NCBI RefSeq assembly: GCF_009711125.1
Contig: NZ_WMIB01000021.1
Span: forward strand, 1 to 64,000
Source of the DNA: Metabacillus mangrovi
GTDB taxonomy: Bacteria > Bacillota > Bacilli > Bacillales > Bacillaceae
Length of the DNA stretch: 64,000 nucleotides
Direction: 5' to 3'
The notes beneath the pieces were generated by a model. It ran no database searches and had not been told where the DNA came from. It worked only from the letters and a program-made list of their open reading frames with translations. Of the stretch, positions 26,861-36,162 are shown piece by piece. The position numbers were made by a program, and so were the translations under genes. Within the stretch, counting starts at the first letter, position 1. The number at the start of each line of letters is the position of its first letter.

Positions 26861-26870
26861 GCATTGGCCC

Positions 26871-27680
26871 GGGCTGAGACCGCTATCCGTCGTACCGGTC
26901 TCAGCGGCAGCTATTTCAGGAGAAATCGCCCGATTTGACCATGATCGGTCTCAGGAGCCGCTATTTTGTGGAAAATGGCCGGATTAGGGGTGGAAATCGT
27001 AAAATAACGTCCCTGGAGACCGATAGAAGAAAAAAATGTGGATTTTAGGTGAAATAACGTCTCTGGAGACCGCTACCCGGCGTACCGGTCTCAGCGGCAG
27101 CTATTTCAGGAGAAATCGCCCGATTTGACCATGATCGGTCTCAGGAGCCGCTATTTTGTGAAAAACGGCCGGATTAGGGGTGGAAATCGTAAAATAACGT
27201 CCCTGGAGACCGATAGAAGAAAAAAACGTGGATTTCAGGTGAAATAACGTCTCTGGAGAGCGCTACCGCGCGCACCGGTCTCAACGGCAGCTATTTCAGG
27301 AGAAATCGCCCGATTTGACCATGAACGGTCTCAGGAGCCGCTATTTTGTGGAAAATGGCCGGATTAGGGGTGGAAATCGTAAAATAACGTCCCTGGAGAC
27401 CGATAGAAGAAAAAAATGTGGATTTTAGATGAAATAACGTCTCTGGAGACCGCTACCCGGCATACCGGTCTCAGCGGCAGCTATTTCAGGAGAAATCGAC
27501 GGATTTGACCATGAACGGTCTCAGGAGCCGCTATTTTGTGAAAAACGGCCGGATTAGGGGTGGAAATCGTAAAATAACGTCCCTGGAGACCGATAGGAGG
27601 AAAAAACGTGGATTTCGGGCGAGATAACGTCCCTGGAGACCGCTACCGTGCATACCGGTCTCAGCGGCCGCTATTTCAGG
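26871..27680. repeat. 190-bp tandem repeat, four units (family R2)
   Basis: The block ACCGGTCTCA...CTATTTCAGG recurs with exactly 190-base spacing (the 10-mer CTATTTCAGG at 26911, 27101, 27291, 27481 and 27671) without any indel. Each unit contains the core GGTCTC...GCTATTT twice in forward orientation and twice inverted (AAATAACGT...GGAGACCG), so it can form several hairpins. Units differ by a few substitutions. Diverged relatives lie at 58408-58650. No convincing gene lies inside. Confidence 0.92.
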
Positions 27681-27790
27681 AAATTCGATCCGTACTCTGC
27701 TTGGCCGGGGGCGATTCAGCAGGCTCGTTGCCTCTTCCGGTTCTCCCTTGTACCACTCCTTATCTCAATCGCCATTAATGCCCCCTTTTG

Positions 27791-28153
27791 TTACAAGAAA
27801 GCATACCTGAACAGCCCGTAATAGAGCGGTCCCAGAAAAACCAGGAAACTCAGGCCAAACACAATGGGGCGTGCGTTCTTTGGAATTTCCTCATAAACGA
27901 AATCCCCTTTTTCATTCCTGATTTTGAAACTGAAAAAGATGTCCCAGAACAGTCCTCCGAAAAAGATGATTTTCCAGACCAGCGGGGTCCAGAAACTGGT
28001 TCCGGTCACATAACCCATCAATCCGATCCATGTTACCACCGAGATGATAAAATCAAGCCTCAGAAGGTTCGTCTTATAGCCGCCCTTCAGCAAATATCCG
28101 ATGGCTGCAGTACCGATAATCCCTAAATAAATGACCCATAGTATATGTATCAT
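27791..28153 (-). CDS. small multi-span membrane protein
   Basis: About 120 residues with four hydrophobic segments: HILWVIYLGIIGTAAIGYLL, FIISVVTWIGLMGYVTG, PLVWKIIFFGGLFWDIFFSF and PIVFGLSFLVFLGPLYYGLF. No family recognised. ATG 28153 follows an AGAGG site by 9 bases. It is divergent from the TOMM precursor gene; a role in immunity to the peptide is possible but is only suggested by position. Confidence 0.65.
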   Translation of the reverse strand: MIHILWVIYLGIIGTAAIGYLLKGGYKTNLLRLDFIISVVTWIGLMGYVTGTSFWTPLVWKIIFFGGLFWDIFFSFKIRNEKGDFVYEEIPKNARPIVFGLSFLVFLGPLYYGLFRYAFL

Positions 28154-28415
28154 GATGCCATACCTCTTTTCTCTGTATGTTTTCATTATATGGGAGAATT
28201 CAAGGTTTCTGCCACCTGCTTTTTAAAAAGCAGTGTATCCAGCCCGTCCCATGCGGAGGATGGATCTTCTATTTCACTATCGGCAGCCGCTTTTCGAAAT
28301 GGGCTCATCTCTGCTGAACCCGAACAGGGCCTTTCACATAGATTGATGGAGAATGAAGAAGGAAAATGGTGTGTTCGCCTATGAAACGTTGAATAGAAAA
28401 AATGGAGGTTATAGC

Positions 28416-28688
28416 ATGTATCCAATTCAAAATGATTTGCAGGCACTTCAGTTAGGGGATTATTCAGCTGGCCAGGTTATTCCTTGGGATGCCCGCGATA
28501 TTCAATACGGTGACAATAGCCGGATTTTCGGTTGCGTTGGCTTTGGCATTTTCCGCTGTTTCGGTTGTGTAGGCTGTGCAGGATGTGTAGGCTGTGCAGG
28601 ATGTGGGGGCTGCGGCGGATGCGGAGGCTGTGCGAGATGCGGAGGCTGTGCAAGATGCGGCGGATGCGGACGCTGCTACCGCGGCTGA
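28416..28688 (+). CDS. TOMM precursor peptide, heterocycloanthracin/sonorensin type
   Basis: 90 residues: a leader of 38 (MYPIQNDLQALQLGDYSAGQ and on to SRIF) and a core of 52 with 15 cysteines at residue 40 and at every third position from 48 to 87. Spacers are mainly Gly with some Ala, Val and Arg. Such C-x-x-C cores are substrates for conversion of Cys to thiazol(in)e. Start ATG 28416 behind ATGGAGG; an upstream in-frame ATG at 28353 lacks a site. The enzymes follow directly on the same strand. Confidence 0.93.
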   Translation: MYPIQNDLQALQLGDYSAGQVIPWDARDIQYGDNSRIFGCVGFGIFRCFGCVGCAGCVGCAGCGGCGGCGGCARCGGCARCGGCGRCYRG

Positions 28689-28710
28689 TACGTTCATTAA
28701 TAAATGTAAA

Positions 28711-28735
28711 AGCTCCCGGTTTCCGGGGGCTTTTT
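28711..28735 (+). terminator. attenuator-like terminator between precursor and enzymes
   Basis: 9-bp stem AGCTCCCGG/CCGGGGGCT with one G-T pair, then T5. Partial read-through would give excess precursor over enzymes. Confidence 0.75.
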
Positions 28736-28803
28736 GCTTTGGTATAACGGACAATTTCACCCGCATACATTGAATGGATAATGAAAGAACGAGGAGGAGC
28801 ATG

Positions 28804-30525
28804 ATGAATAATGTCGATCCTTCAATGCGGCTGAAAGTGAACCGCGATACGGTGCATATTCCAGGGCAGGCAGGCGGTGTGTACTTCCGCAACAATACAA
28901 GCTCCTTTTTAATGGAAGGAAGTACAGTGGCACAATGGGTAGAGGTGCTGCTGCCGAAGTTCGACGGAACACAGCGGCTGGATGAGTTAACCGCAGGGCT
29001 GACGCCTGCATACCGTGACCGGGTTTTTGAAATGGCTGGTGTACTCTACCGGAACGGCTATGTCCGCGATGTCAGCAGGGAGCGGTCCCACGGACTCTCT
29101 CAGGAAATACTGGAACGGTATGCCTCACAGATTGCTTTCTTGGATGAACTTGGGGGTTCCGGAGAGGCAAGATTTGAAGATTTCCGTACATCAAGAGTGT
29201 TGGCTGCAGGGTCAGAAGAGGGTGTCTGCGATCTTCTTTCAGCCTTGCTGGACTCCGGGCTGCAAGCGGTCCAATACCAACTGACTGATCCGGCCATAAA
29301 AGCCCGCCAGCAATTTGAACAACTGGCTGCAGAGGCCCGTGAACAGGATCATACGGTCTCGGTGAAAGCGTGGAGCGGAGCATTTGAAGACCTGCAGGCT
29401 GTGCTGTATGCGGGAGAAAGCCTGGAGGAGCTTTTATCCTTCAGAGAGTCCTGCAGCAGGGAGGGAATCCCATTTATTCCCGCTTTCTTTTCCGGGGGAA
29501 AAGGCTATACCGGAATGGCTGCAGCAAATCTTTGTTTTCCAGGGGACACCGCTTCGCCTCCGTCAGCACCCGCAAGATCCCTGCTTGCAAATGCTGCTGC
29601 GTTTGAGTGGCTGAAGGAGGCGGCGGGTGTTCAAAACCGCAATAAGATGGCCTATATCCTGAATGCAGAAACGCTGGAAGGAAGCTTGCGGCCGATCCCT
29701 TCTGAAACAGGAAGTATAAAACCGGTCAGCCGGGAGCGGTTTATACAGGAGGAGCGGAAAAGAGGGGATTGGCTGCTGTTCTTCAGCCGGCTTACAAATC
29801 CGGACACTGGAATGTTAAGGATCTGGGAAGAAGGGGAACTCAGCCAGCTGCCCCTTCCGCAATGCCGGGTTCAGGCAGCCGATCCTCTCACAGGCGGACA
29901 GCTTGAGGAAATGATATGTACAGGATTTACGCAGGAAGAAGCAAGAAGAGAAGCGGCCCTTTCCGGAATTGAAGCGTATCTCTCGTGCCTGATGGAGGGC
30001 GCTTCTACAGGGGAGACAGCAGCAGAAGCCATCTGCAGAGGATTGGAAAAAGCACTGGAAAAAGAGGCTGGGGAGAATGAGCAAATGTATCCGGTCACAT
30101 TTGAAACGGAAGATCCTGCATGCCGGTACTATTGCCAGGTGCTTCATACATTGGGAAGCCCGCCGGTGTTCGGTGTCGGAAAAGAGGCAGCCGGCTTTCC
30201 TGTCATCTGGACCGGAACCCGCCGGGGCTGGAAGCGGGGCACCGGCTTGAACGCGACGCTTGCAGCCAGGAATGCCCTGAAGGAGGCGATTACTCTTGAA
30301 AGCGGCAGTCCTCCTGCACCGGCTCCGCTTGTGCTTCAGCATTCCTTCCGGCTGAACATTCCTGCATATGAACAAGATTATGAGGCCCTTTTTCTGCAGG
30401 CGGAAGAGGTGCTTGCAAAAGAGGGGAAGGTGCTTGAAATGGAAGAGCTCCATATCGGGCCGGAGCTTTCAGAAGGACTTGCCGGTGTTTTCCGGACAGC
30501 AATCCGCGAGGGGGAAACGAAATGA
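28804..30525 (+). CDS. thiazole-containing bacteriocin maturation protein (TIGR03693-like)
   Basis: About 573 residues. The N-terminal part (MRLKVNRDTVHIPGQAGGVY, SFLMEGSTVAQWVEVLLPKF, LTPAYRDRVFEMAGVLYRNGYV) is a winged-helix/peptide-clamp-like region as in E1-like TOMM proteins; the centre is Rossmann-like but has no intact ATP site that I can see. The C-terminal half is YcaO-related in pattern. It is expected to bind the leader and help heterocyclisation. AGGAGG at 28792-28797 favours ATG 28804 over 28801. Its stop overlaps the next start. Confidence 0.85.
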   Translation: MNNVDPSMRLKVNRDTVHIPGQAGGVYFRNNTSSFLMEGSTVAQWVEVLLPKFDGTQRLDELTAGLTPAYRDRVFEMAGVLYRNGYVRDVSRERSHGLSQEILERYASQIAFLDELGGSGEARFEDFRTSRVLAAGSEEGVCDLLSALLDSGLQAVQYQLTDPAIKARQQFEQLAAEAREQDHTVSVKAWSGAFEDLQAVLYAGESLEELLSFRESCSREGIPFIPAFFSGGKGYTGMAAANLCFPGDTASPPSAPARSLLANAAAFEWLKEAAGVQNRNKMAYILNAETLEGSLRPIPSETGSIKPVSRERFIQEERKRGDWLLFFSRLTNPDTGMLRIWEEGELSQLPLPQCRVQAADPLTGGQLEEMICTGFTQEEARREAALSGIEAYLSCLMEGASTGETAAEAICRGLEKALEKEAGENEQMYPVTFETEDPACRYYCQVLHTLGSPPVFGVGKEAAGFPVIWTGTRRGWKRGTGLNATLAARNALKEAITLESGSPPAPAPLVLQHSFRLNIPAYEQDYEALFLQAEEVLAKEGKVLEMEELHIGPELSEGLAGVFRTAIREGETK

Positions 30526-32435
30526 GAACCATCGCAGTGTATGGCGAAGGGGATCTGGCTGAAGCAGTCCGTAAAAGACTAAGTGGCAAATACCGGATCA
30601 GCCGTGAAGCGGGGCAAGCGGAGGCCGCAATCGTTCTCCAGGATTTCTGGAACCCTCGTTTTTTCAGGGAAGCAAAGGCCGGGCTTAAAGACCTTCCCCG
30701 CCTCCATGCCTATCTCTCATTCGGGGAAGGCATCATCGGTCCTGCTGAAAGACTAGGCTCTGAAGGCTGCATTCACTGCTTATCGGCAAGAAAACTGATG
30801 GCAGGGCGGGACCGGAGGGAGATGTGGGATTTAACGGAAAGAGAGGCAGAAGCAGACAGCAAAAAAGATGCATGGGCGTCTTCCACAGGGTTAAGCCAAA
30901 TGGCGATTCTGATCGAACAGGAAGCGGAACAGATACTGGCCGGAGAAGAGATCAGCGCAAGGGCTTACTTACTGAACCTGAAGACACTTGCCGGAGAATG
31001 GCATGCTTTTTTGCCGGACTCCTACTGCGGCGATTGCAGCACCATCCCTGATGACTCCCCGGAACTCGCAAGAATCAGGCTTCAATCCAGCCCGAAGGTA
31101 AATGGAAAGGGGTACCGCTGCCGATCGATTGAAGAGCTGTCAGGTTTTCTTGTAAAAGACTATCTGGATGACCGGACGGGCGTTTTTAATGAGAAAATTC
31201 TTGACCTGACGACACCATTTGCAGATGCGAGCGTCAATCTCCCGCTGTTCGGCGGAAACGAGGGCACAGCGGGGCGCACGCTTTCCTATCAGACAAGCGA
31301 ATTGACTGCCATCCTCGAAGGTCTTGAGCGGTATTGCGGTATGAATGCGAGAGGAAAAAATACGAAAGTGCGGGAACGGTACAGGGACATTAAAGACTAT
31401 GCCGTTCATCCTTCCGCCTTCGGAGTTCACGGTGAAGAGCAGTATGCAGAAGCCGGTTTCCCCTTTGAGCCGTTCAGTGAAGACCGGAAACGCAGCTGGG
31501 TGTGGGGCTATTCGTTTTTGCAGGAGCGTCCGGTGCTCGTTCCTGAGCTGCTTGCCTATTACAGCCTCGGCTGCGGTCACGGTTCCGGCGGGTATGTGTA
31601 CGAAACATCCAATGGCTGTGCAGTGGGCGGAAGCATGGAGGAGGCCATCTTCCATGGCATCATGGAGGTAGCGGAGCGGGATTCATTTTTAATGACATGG
31701 TACGGAAAGCTTCCTCTCAGACGGATTGACCCGCGTTCGTCAGGTGACCTGGAACTGAATTTGATGCTCGACCGGCTTGAGTATGTGTACGGGTATGACC
31801 TTCTTCTGTACCAGTCTACAATGGAGCATGGCATCCCATGCATCTGGGCCATACTGAAGAACCGCAGCAGCAGAGGCATGAACCTGATGTGTGCAGCCGG
31901 AGCCCACCTGGATCCGGTCCGTGCAGTCAAAAGCGCGGTTTTCGAGAACGCGGGAATGATCGGAGCACTAGGCGAAAAGCTTGAAGCGGGAAGAGAAGTG
32001 TATGTGAAGCTGCTGAAGGATTCAACGCTTGTCCGGCAGATGGAAGACCACGGGATGCTTTACGGGCTGGAGGAAGCGGAGGAACGGCTTGATTTTCTGC
32101 TGAAGGACGAAAGGCCACTCCTCACTTTTAAAGAAGCGTTTCCCGCCCCTCCATCCAGAAGCGATTTGAAAGAAGATCTTGAAGATGTCCTGCAGCGGTT
32201 TAAGAAGCGCGGCATGGATGTCATCGCTGTGAACCAGACGGCTCCGGAGCTTGCCCGGAACGGATTGCACTGCGTAAAAGTACTGATTCCGGGAATGCTC
32301 CCGATGACGTTCGGACATCATCTCAGAAGACTGACAGGTCTGGACCGGGTGTTCACGGTACCGGCGGAACTCGGATTTACCAAGGTCCCGCTGAAGCCGG
32401 AGCAGCTGAATGTTTATCCGCATCCATTCCCGTAG
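30522..32435 (+). CDS. fused E1-like/YcaO cyclodehydratase
   Basis: 637 residues. The first about 200 form a ThiF/E1-like leader-binding part with two Cys pairs, GCIHC (near 88) and YCGDC (near 168), likely a zinc site. The YcaO part carries TSELTAILEGLERYCG (about 259-274) and MEEAIFHGIMEVAERDSF (about 372-390) with the E-x-x-x-E ATP/Mg motifs. It ends exactly in PHPFP, the P-x-P-x-P tail of azoline-forming YcaO enzymes. It would use ATP to turn precursor cysteines into thiazolines. ATGA overlap with the previous gene. Confidence 0.93.
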   Translation: MRTIAVYGEGDLAEAVRKRLSGKYRISREAGQAEAAIVLQDFWNPRFFREAKAGLKDLPRLHAYLSFGEGIIGPAERLGSEGCIHCLSARKLMAGRDRREMWDLTEREAEADSKKDAWASSTGLSQMAILIEQEAEQILAGEEISARAYLLNLKTLAGEWHAFLPDSYCGDCSTIPDDSPELARIRLQSSPKVNGKGYRCRSIEELSGFLVKDYLDDRTGVFNEKILDLTTPFADASVNLPLFGGNEGTAGRTLSYQTSELTAILEGLERYCGMNARGKNTKVRERYRDIKDYAVHPSAFGVHGEEQYAEAGFPFEPFSEDRKRSWVWGYSFLQERPVLVPELLAYYSLGCGHGSGGYVYETSNGCAVGGSMEEAIFHGIMEVAERDSFLMTWYGKLPLRRIDPRSSGDLELNLMLDRLEYVYGYDLLLYQSTMEHGIPCIWAILKNRSSRGMNLMCAAGAHLDPVRAVKSAVFENAGMIGALGEKLEAGREVYVKLLKDSTLVRQMEDHGMLYGLEEAEERLDFLLKDERPLLTFKEAFPAPPSRSDLKEDLEDVLQRFKKRGMDVIAVNQTAPELARNGLHCVKVLIPGMLPMTFGHHLRRLTGLDRVFTVPAELGFTKVPLKPEQLNVYPHPFP

Positions 32436-32448
32436 GAGGACAGCCTGA

Positions 32449-33927
32449 ATGAAAGGTGAAGAGCTGCTTTACTGTATTCATTTTGACGTGGACCGGGCAA
32501 GCCCCCCGGACTGGCAGCCGGATTGGGAGGATGCCCCTCTTCCTTATAAAATCTACCGGGATCTGCCGGTTCTTTCGTTGTCAGACAAGAATGGATTTAT
32601 TGGAGAATTCGGCCGTTTTCTCCTGTACACATACGGATTGACTCAGGCGGTGCAGTATACCGGCCAGGACGGAACGCTGCAAACCGGCGCAAGACGGTTC
32701 GCTCCATCCGGCGGCGGGCTGTATCCGAGCGAACTGTATATGTACCTGAACATTCCGGAAGCCCCGGCAGGTGTTTATCATTACGATGCGGCACATCACT
32801 CCCTCGTACTTTTGCGGGAAGGGAATTTTGACAGCTGCACCGATCAGGCACTCGGAAGCCGGTGTGAAGTGTCCACATGCTTTTGCACCATTTTCCTAAC
32901 CACCCGATTTTGGAAAAACTTCTTTAAATACAACTTGTTCTCCTACAGATTGCAGGGGCTGGATGCCGGCGTGCTGATCGGGCAGCTGGAGGAGACGGCC
33001 AAACGGTTCGGATGGGCTTCCGGGATCTACTATCAATTTTTGGACCGTGCGCTCAATCATCTTCTCGGTATAAATGGAGAGGAAGAGAGTGTGTATGCCG
33101 TCATCCCGCTGTCAGCGGATGCCACGCACTGGCAAAGGGAGAGCGAGACGGTTTTTACAGCGGAAGAGCTATGCTCAGGCATCCTGCCGATTCAGACTGA
33201 TCACATCGAACGGTCTGAACGTGTGCTAGCATTTCCAGTGATTACGGAACTGAATGCATACAGTTTCATGGATTCAACGGCTGAATTCAAGAGGGTTGCC
33301 GGAAAATTGGAGCCATTGCACGGAATCTTGAGTAAACTCCCTGGAAACCGGTTCCGCTATGATTTCAAAGAAGCCTGCAAGAACCGTTTTTCACCGGATC
33401 TTGATTTTATCAGCAGAAAGATAACGAAGCAGCAGGCAGGTGACCTTCTCTGCGAAGCAGCGGCCGCTTTCACATCCAGAAAAGATACAGACACTGGAGG
33501 ACCGGACGTCTATATAAATTTCTTTGGGGTCGAAGGCATCCAAAACGGCGCCTACCGCTACCACCCAAAGGAGCAGCAGCTTGAGCTCCTCCGGCCCGGT
33601 GATCACCGTGATTGCCTGCAGGAAGCATTAACCCTTCACAATGTGAACCTTTACGCAGTGCCAATGGTCATCCATCTCGCAGGAGAACGGGGGCATTTTT
33701 TGCCGCAGCTCGGGTACAGAGGCTACCGCATCCAGCAGATGGAAACCGGAAGCTTCACCCAGCGCCTTCTTCTCGCCGCTTCTGCCATGGGCCTCGGCGG
33801 CCATCCGCTCCTCGGATACGATGTACAGCGGTGTGATGATTTATATGGGTTGAAGGAGAGCACATGTCTGATTCAGATCCCGATTGGTCCGTATCGAAAG
33901 CGGGCTTGGTTGAAGGGGAGGCTTTGA
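32449..33927 (+). CDS. sagB: SagB-type FMN peptide dehydrogenase
   Basis: 492 residues with a duplicated nitroreductase fold. First copy: RRFAPSGGGLYPSELYMYLN near residue 83, the SagB FMN signature, and KYNLFSYRLQGLDAGVLIGQ. Second copy: PDVYINFFGVEGIQNGAYRY and GSFTQRLLLAASAMGLGGHP. SagB enzymes oxidise azolines to aromatic thiazoles/oxazoles in TOMMs. RBS TAGGAGGA; starts 13 bases after the cyclodehydratase and is the last gene before a terminator. Confidence 0.9.
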   Translation: MKGEELLYCIHFDVDRASPPDWQPDWEDAPLPYKIYRDLPVLSLSDKNGFIGEFGRFLLYTYGLTQAVQYTGQDGTLQTGARRFAPSGGGLYPSELYMYLNIPEAPAGVYHYDAAHHSLVLLREGNFDSCTDQALGSRCEVSTCFCTIFLTTRFWKNFFKYNLFSYRLQGLDAGVLIGQLEETAKRFGWASGIYYQFLDRALNHLLGINGEEESVYAVIPLSADATHWQRESETVFTAEELCSGILPIQTDHIERSERVLAFPVITELNAYSFMDSTAEFKRVAGKLEPLHGILSKLPGNRFRYDFKEACKNRFSPDLDFISRKITKQQAGDLLCEAAAAFTSRKDTDTGGPDVYINFFGVEGIQNGAYRYHPKEQQLELLRPGDHRDCLQEALTLHNVNLYAVPMVIHLAGERGHFLPQLGYRGYRIQQMETGSFTQRLLLAASAMGLGGHPLLGYDVQRCDDLYGLKESTCLIQIPIGPYRKRAWLKGRL

Positions 33928-33931
33928 TGGG

Positions 33932-33960
33932 AGCAGGGCTGAAATAATGCCCTGCTTTTT
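33932..33960 (+). terminator. terminator of TOMM enzyme genes
   Basis: Stem AGCAGGGC/GCCCTGCT (33932-33939 with 33949-33956) then T-run. Confidence 0.8.
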
Positions 33961-34011
33961 AAAGTTGTATATTACAATGGTAATAGGTGGGACTAAGACG
34001 GAGGAGAAAAA

Positions 34012-34800
34012 ATGAAAAGGATATACGCAGGAATGATGACGATACTGGCTGCGAGCCTGTTGAACGGGTGTGTGATGGAAAAAGACCTTAAAGAGCCCCT
34101 CGATCAATACATGGAAAAAACATACGGAATCAAAAGCGACGATTATCACTTTCTGAAGTGGGATAACAACTGGCTCGCTGGAGTAGCACACCAAACAGCG
34201 ATTGAAATTGAAAAACCATACGAAACGACCGCTTTTATTAGCCTGGAACGCGATACATACAAGGTTGAAAGCGAAGAGGTTTATACGGAACTGGTCAAAG
34301 GCGCTTATGTGCAGCAGTACCCGGGTGTATTTTCTTTTTCAGAAAAAATCATAAAAAAATACGGCTTTATGGAAAAGTCACCTGTTCAATATGATGAAAT
34401 AAAAAAGAACTTCTATTACTACATGGATGTTCGCACAGGAGAAGCCATTAAAGAGCGGCTTACCACCCAGTTCAAGGACACGCAAAGGATTGATCTGGAC
34501 CAGCTGCTCCCTGACTACGCTGAATCTAATGAAGACGAGGAAAACATTCGGGTCCACTTTGCTTTTTATTACAATACCCACGATAAAAATGATAAAATAC
34601 CAAATGCCAAAAACCTCGTACAAGATTATGAAAAAAGCGAAGTCCTGGCTGAAGGGCTTTACAGCATAGGTGTAAGGACAATCGACAGCAAAGACGGGGG
34701 ATATTCAGTAGGTGTGGATAAACGCAACAGTACGGTGCTGTTTAGAGTGGATTCCGGAGGCGGGTTCCGGGATACTCAGGAATTGACGCCAGAAATTTGA
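34012..34800 (+). CDS. lipoprotein of unknown function
   Basis: 262 residues. Signal peptide with lipobox L-N-G-C (Cys20). The mature part is soluble with many aromatic and charged residues (DDYHFLKWDNNW, FYYYMDVRTGEAIKERL, DRVDSGGGF-like end). It may be a member of the DUF1672-type lipoproteins, but I am not sure. It directly follows the TOMM genes after a terminator; a self-protection role is conceivable and untested. RBS CGGAGGAG. Confidence 0.65.
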   Translation: MKRIYAGMMTILAASLLNGCVMEKDLKEPLDQYMEKTYGIKSDDYHFLKWDNNWLAGVAHQTAIEIEKPYETTAFISLERDTYKVESEEVYTELVKGAYVQQYPGVFSFSEKIIKKYGFMEKSPVQYDEIKKNFYYYMDVRTGEAIKERLTTQFKDTQRIDLDQLLPDYAESNEDEENIRVHFAFYYNTHDKNDKIPNAKNLVQDYEKSEVLAEGLYSIGVRTIDSKDGGYSVGVDKRNSTVLFRVDSGGGFRDTQELTPEI

Positions 34801-34847
34801 CCAGGGTTGGATATAAGGTGTGTGATACGGGTGCAATATACTGCAGC

Positions 34848-35104
34848 GCTCTGACCCGCACTCTGCTAAAGCACTAAAGCTCTGGCACCGACGCTGTAAA
34901 CCGTTTGGAGAGAAGGGGTCCAGCGCACCGTCCTCTGTCCCTTGTTGCTTTAAAGGAAGTGGGGACTGGCACGGTGCCTGTCCCCACTTTCTCTGCCATA
35001 CTAAAGCTCCGGCACCGGCTCCCCAATCCCTTGCGGCAGCAGGTCTCGGAGAAGCGAGCCTCTGTCCCCTGCTGCTTTAAAGCAGAGCGGGACTGACCCC
35101 GCCA
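34848..35104. repeat. dispersed palindromic repeat family R1, copy B
   Basis: Shares GCTCTGACCC, ACTAAAGCTCCGGCACCG, GCGAGCCTCTGTCCCC and the palindrome GGGGACTGGCAC (34961-34972)/GTGCCTGTCCCC (one mismatch) with the other copies. Parts are repeated internally. Nothing else is seen in 34801-35172. Confidence 0.8.
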
Positions 35105-35172
35105 ATGGACCAAAAAAGCCGTACCGCCAGACCCGCCAATAGACCAAAAAAGCCCTACGTCTATGGCTCAAG

Positions 35173-35203
35173 AAAAGCCGTCCCATTCCGGAACGGCTTT
35201 TTC
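35173..35203. terminator. terminator of hydroxyacid dehydrogenase gene
   Basis: Stem AAAAGCCGT/ACGGCTTTT (35173-35181 with 35193-35201); works in both directions. Confidence 0.7.
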
Positions 35204-36157
35204 CTAATACCCTCTCTTATAATCCACCCGGTTAATCTCAGGCACTTCACCTGCCAGGAATTTTTCTAAATTGGGCAGCAGGATGTCTTCAATCACCCGT
35301 TCATCGTAATACTCGGTGGAACCGGCGGTGTGCGGGGTGACAATGACGTTTTCCATCTCCCACAGGGGACTGCTTTCCGGGAGTGGCTCCTGTTCAAAAA
35401 CGTCGAGTCCGGCTCCTGCAATTTCTCCTTGCTCCAAAGCTTTAACGAGATCGTCCTCCGCGATGATGGCCCCGCGGCCGATGTTAATGAGAAAGGCTGA
35501 GTTTTTCATCAATTGAAATTGCTCTTTTTTGATCATCCGTTCCGTGTCCTTAGTAAGCGGAAGGGTGATCACCACATAGTCGCACTGGGGGAGCATGCGG
35601 TTTAGGTCTTCCGGTTTATACATTTGGTCGGCATATTCATACGGTTCTCCGGAGTTTCTTAATCCAAGGACATTCATGTTAAAGGCTTTCGCAATTTTTG
35701 CGGTTTCCTTGCCAATCGCGCCCACCCCGAGTATGCCGATGGTTTTGTTATGTAATTCGAGTTTGAGTCCTGCATGGTGCCATGCTTTTCCCTGCTGATT
35801 GCGGACATAGGTGTGGATTTTTCTTGTCAGTCCGAGCATGAGGGCAAAAATGGTTTCAGAAATCGGGTAGGCGTGGACACCTGCCGCTCCTGTTAAAATA
35901 ATGGACCGTTCTCCGAATGCTTCGAGCGGCATATTGTTGACGCCGGCACTCCATGATTGAATCCATTTAAGTTCCCGGGCACTTTCAAGGTGCTGGGTCA
36001 TCCCTTTTCGCCAGCCCGCAATCACATCTGCACCGGCGATTTCATCTTTCCACACGTCTTCTTCTCTGCCAACAATGAGCGTCCAGTCTGGAATAACTTC
36101 CTGGATCCGTTTTACGTAGGATTCCCCCAGGTTTTGGCCAATGATCATTTTTCCCAT
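35204..36157 (-). CDS. D-2-hydroxyacid dehydrogenase
   Basis: 317 residues. NAD site TIGILGVGAIGKETAKIAKA near residue 140 (G-x-G-x-x-G). Catalytic residues are Arg in INIGRGAIIAEDDL, Glu in GLDVFEQEPLPESSP and His in VIVTPHTAGSTEYY. Small-substrate dehydrogenase of the phosphoglycerate/glyoxylate reductase superfamily; the exact 2-keto acid is unknown. Its Shine-Dalgarno sequence AGGGAGGGG lies in one arm of a 13-bp hairpin, so read-through transcripts from the upstream flavoprotein gene may not be translated. Confidence 0.9.
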   Translation of the reverse strand: MGKMIIGQNLGESYVKRIQEVIPDWTLIVGREEDVWKDEIAGADVIAGWRKGMTQHLESARELKWIQSWSAGVNNMPLEAFGERSIILTGAAGVHAYPISETIFALMLGLTRKIHTYVRNQQGKAWHHAGLKLELHNKTIGILGVGAIGKETAKIAKAFNMNVLGLRNSGEPYEYADQMYKPEDLNRMLPQCDYVVITLPLTKDTERMIKKEQFQLMKNSAFLINIGRGAIIAEDDLVKALEQGEIAGAGLDVFEQEPLPESSPLWEMENVIVTPHTAGSTEYYDERVIEDILLPNLEKFLAGEVPEINRVDYKRGY

Positions 36158-36162
36158 AAACT

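Noticed and set aside
26871-27680. CRISPR array
   Set aside because: Whole 190-bp units are conserved, with no unique spacers and no cas genes.
29815-30453. 212-residue minus-strand frame in the TOMM region
   Set aside because: Fully inside the maturation-protein gene on the opposite strand, no ribosome site, Cys/Arg-rich shadow composition.
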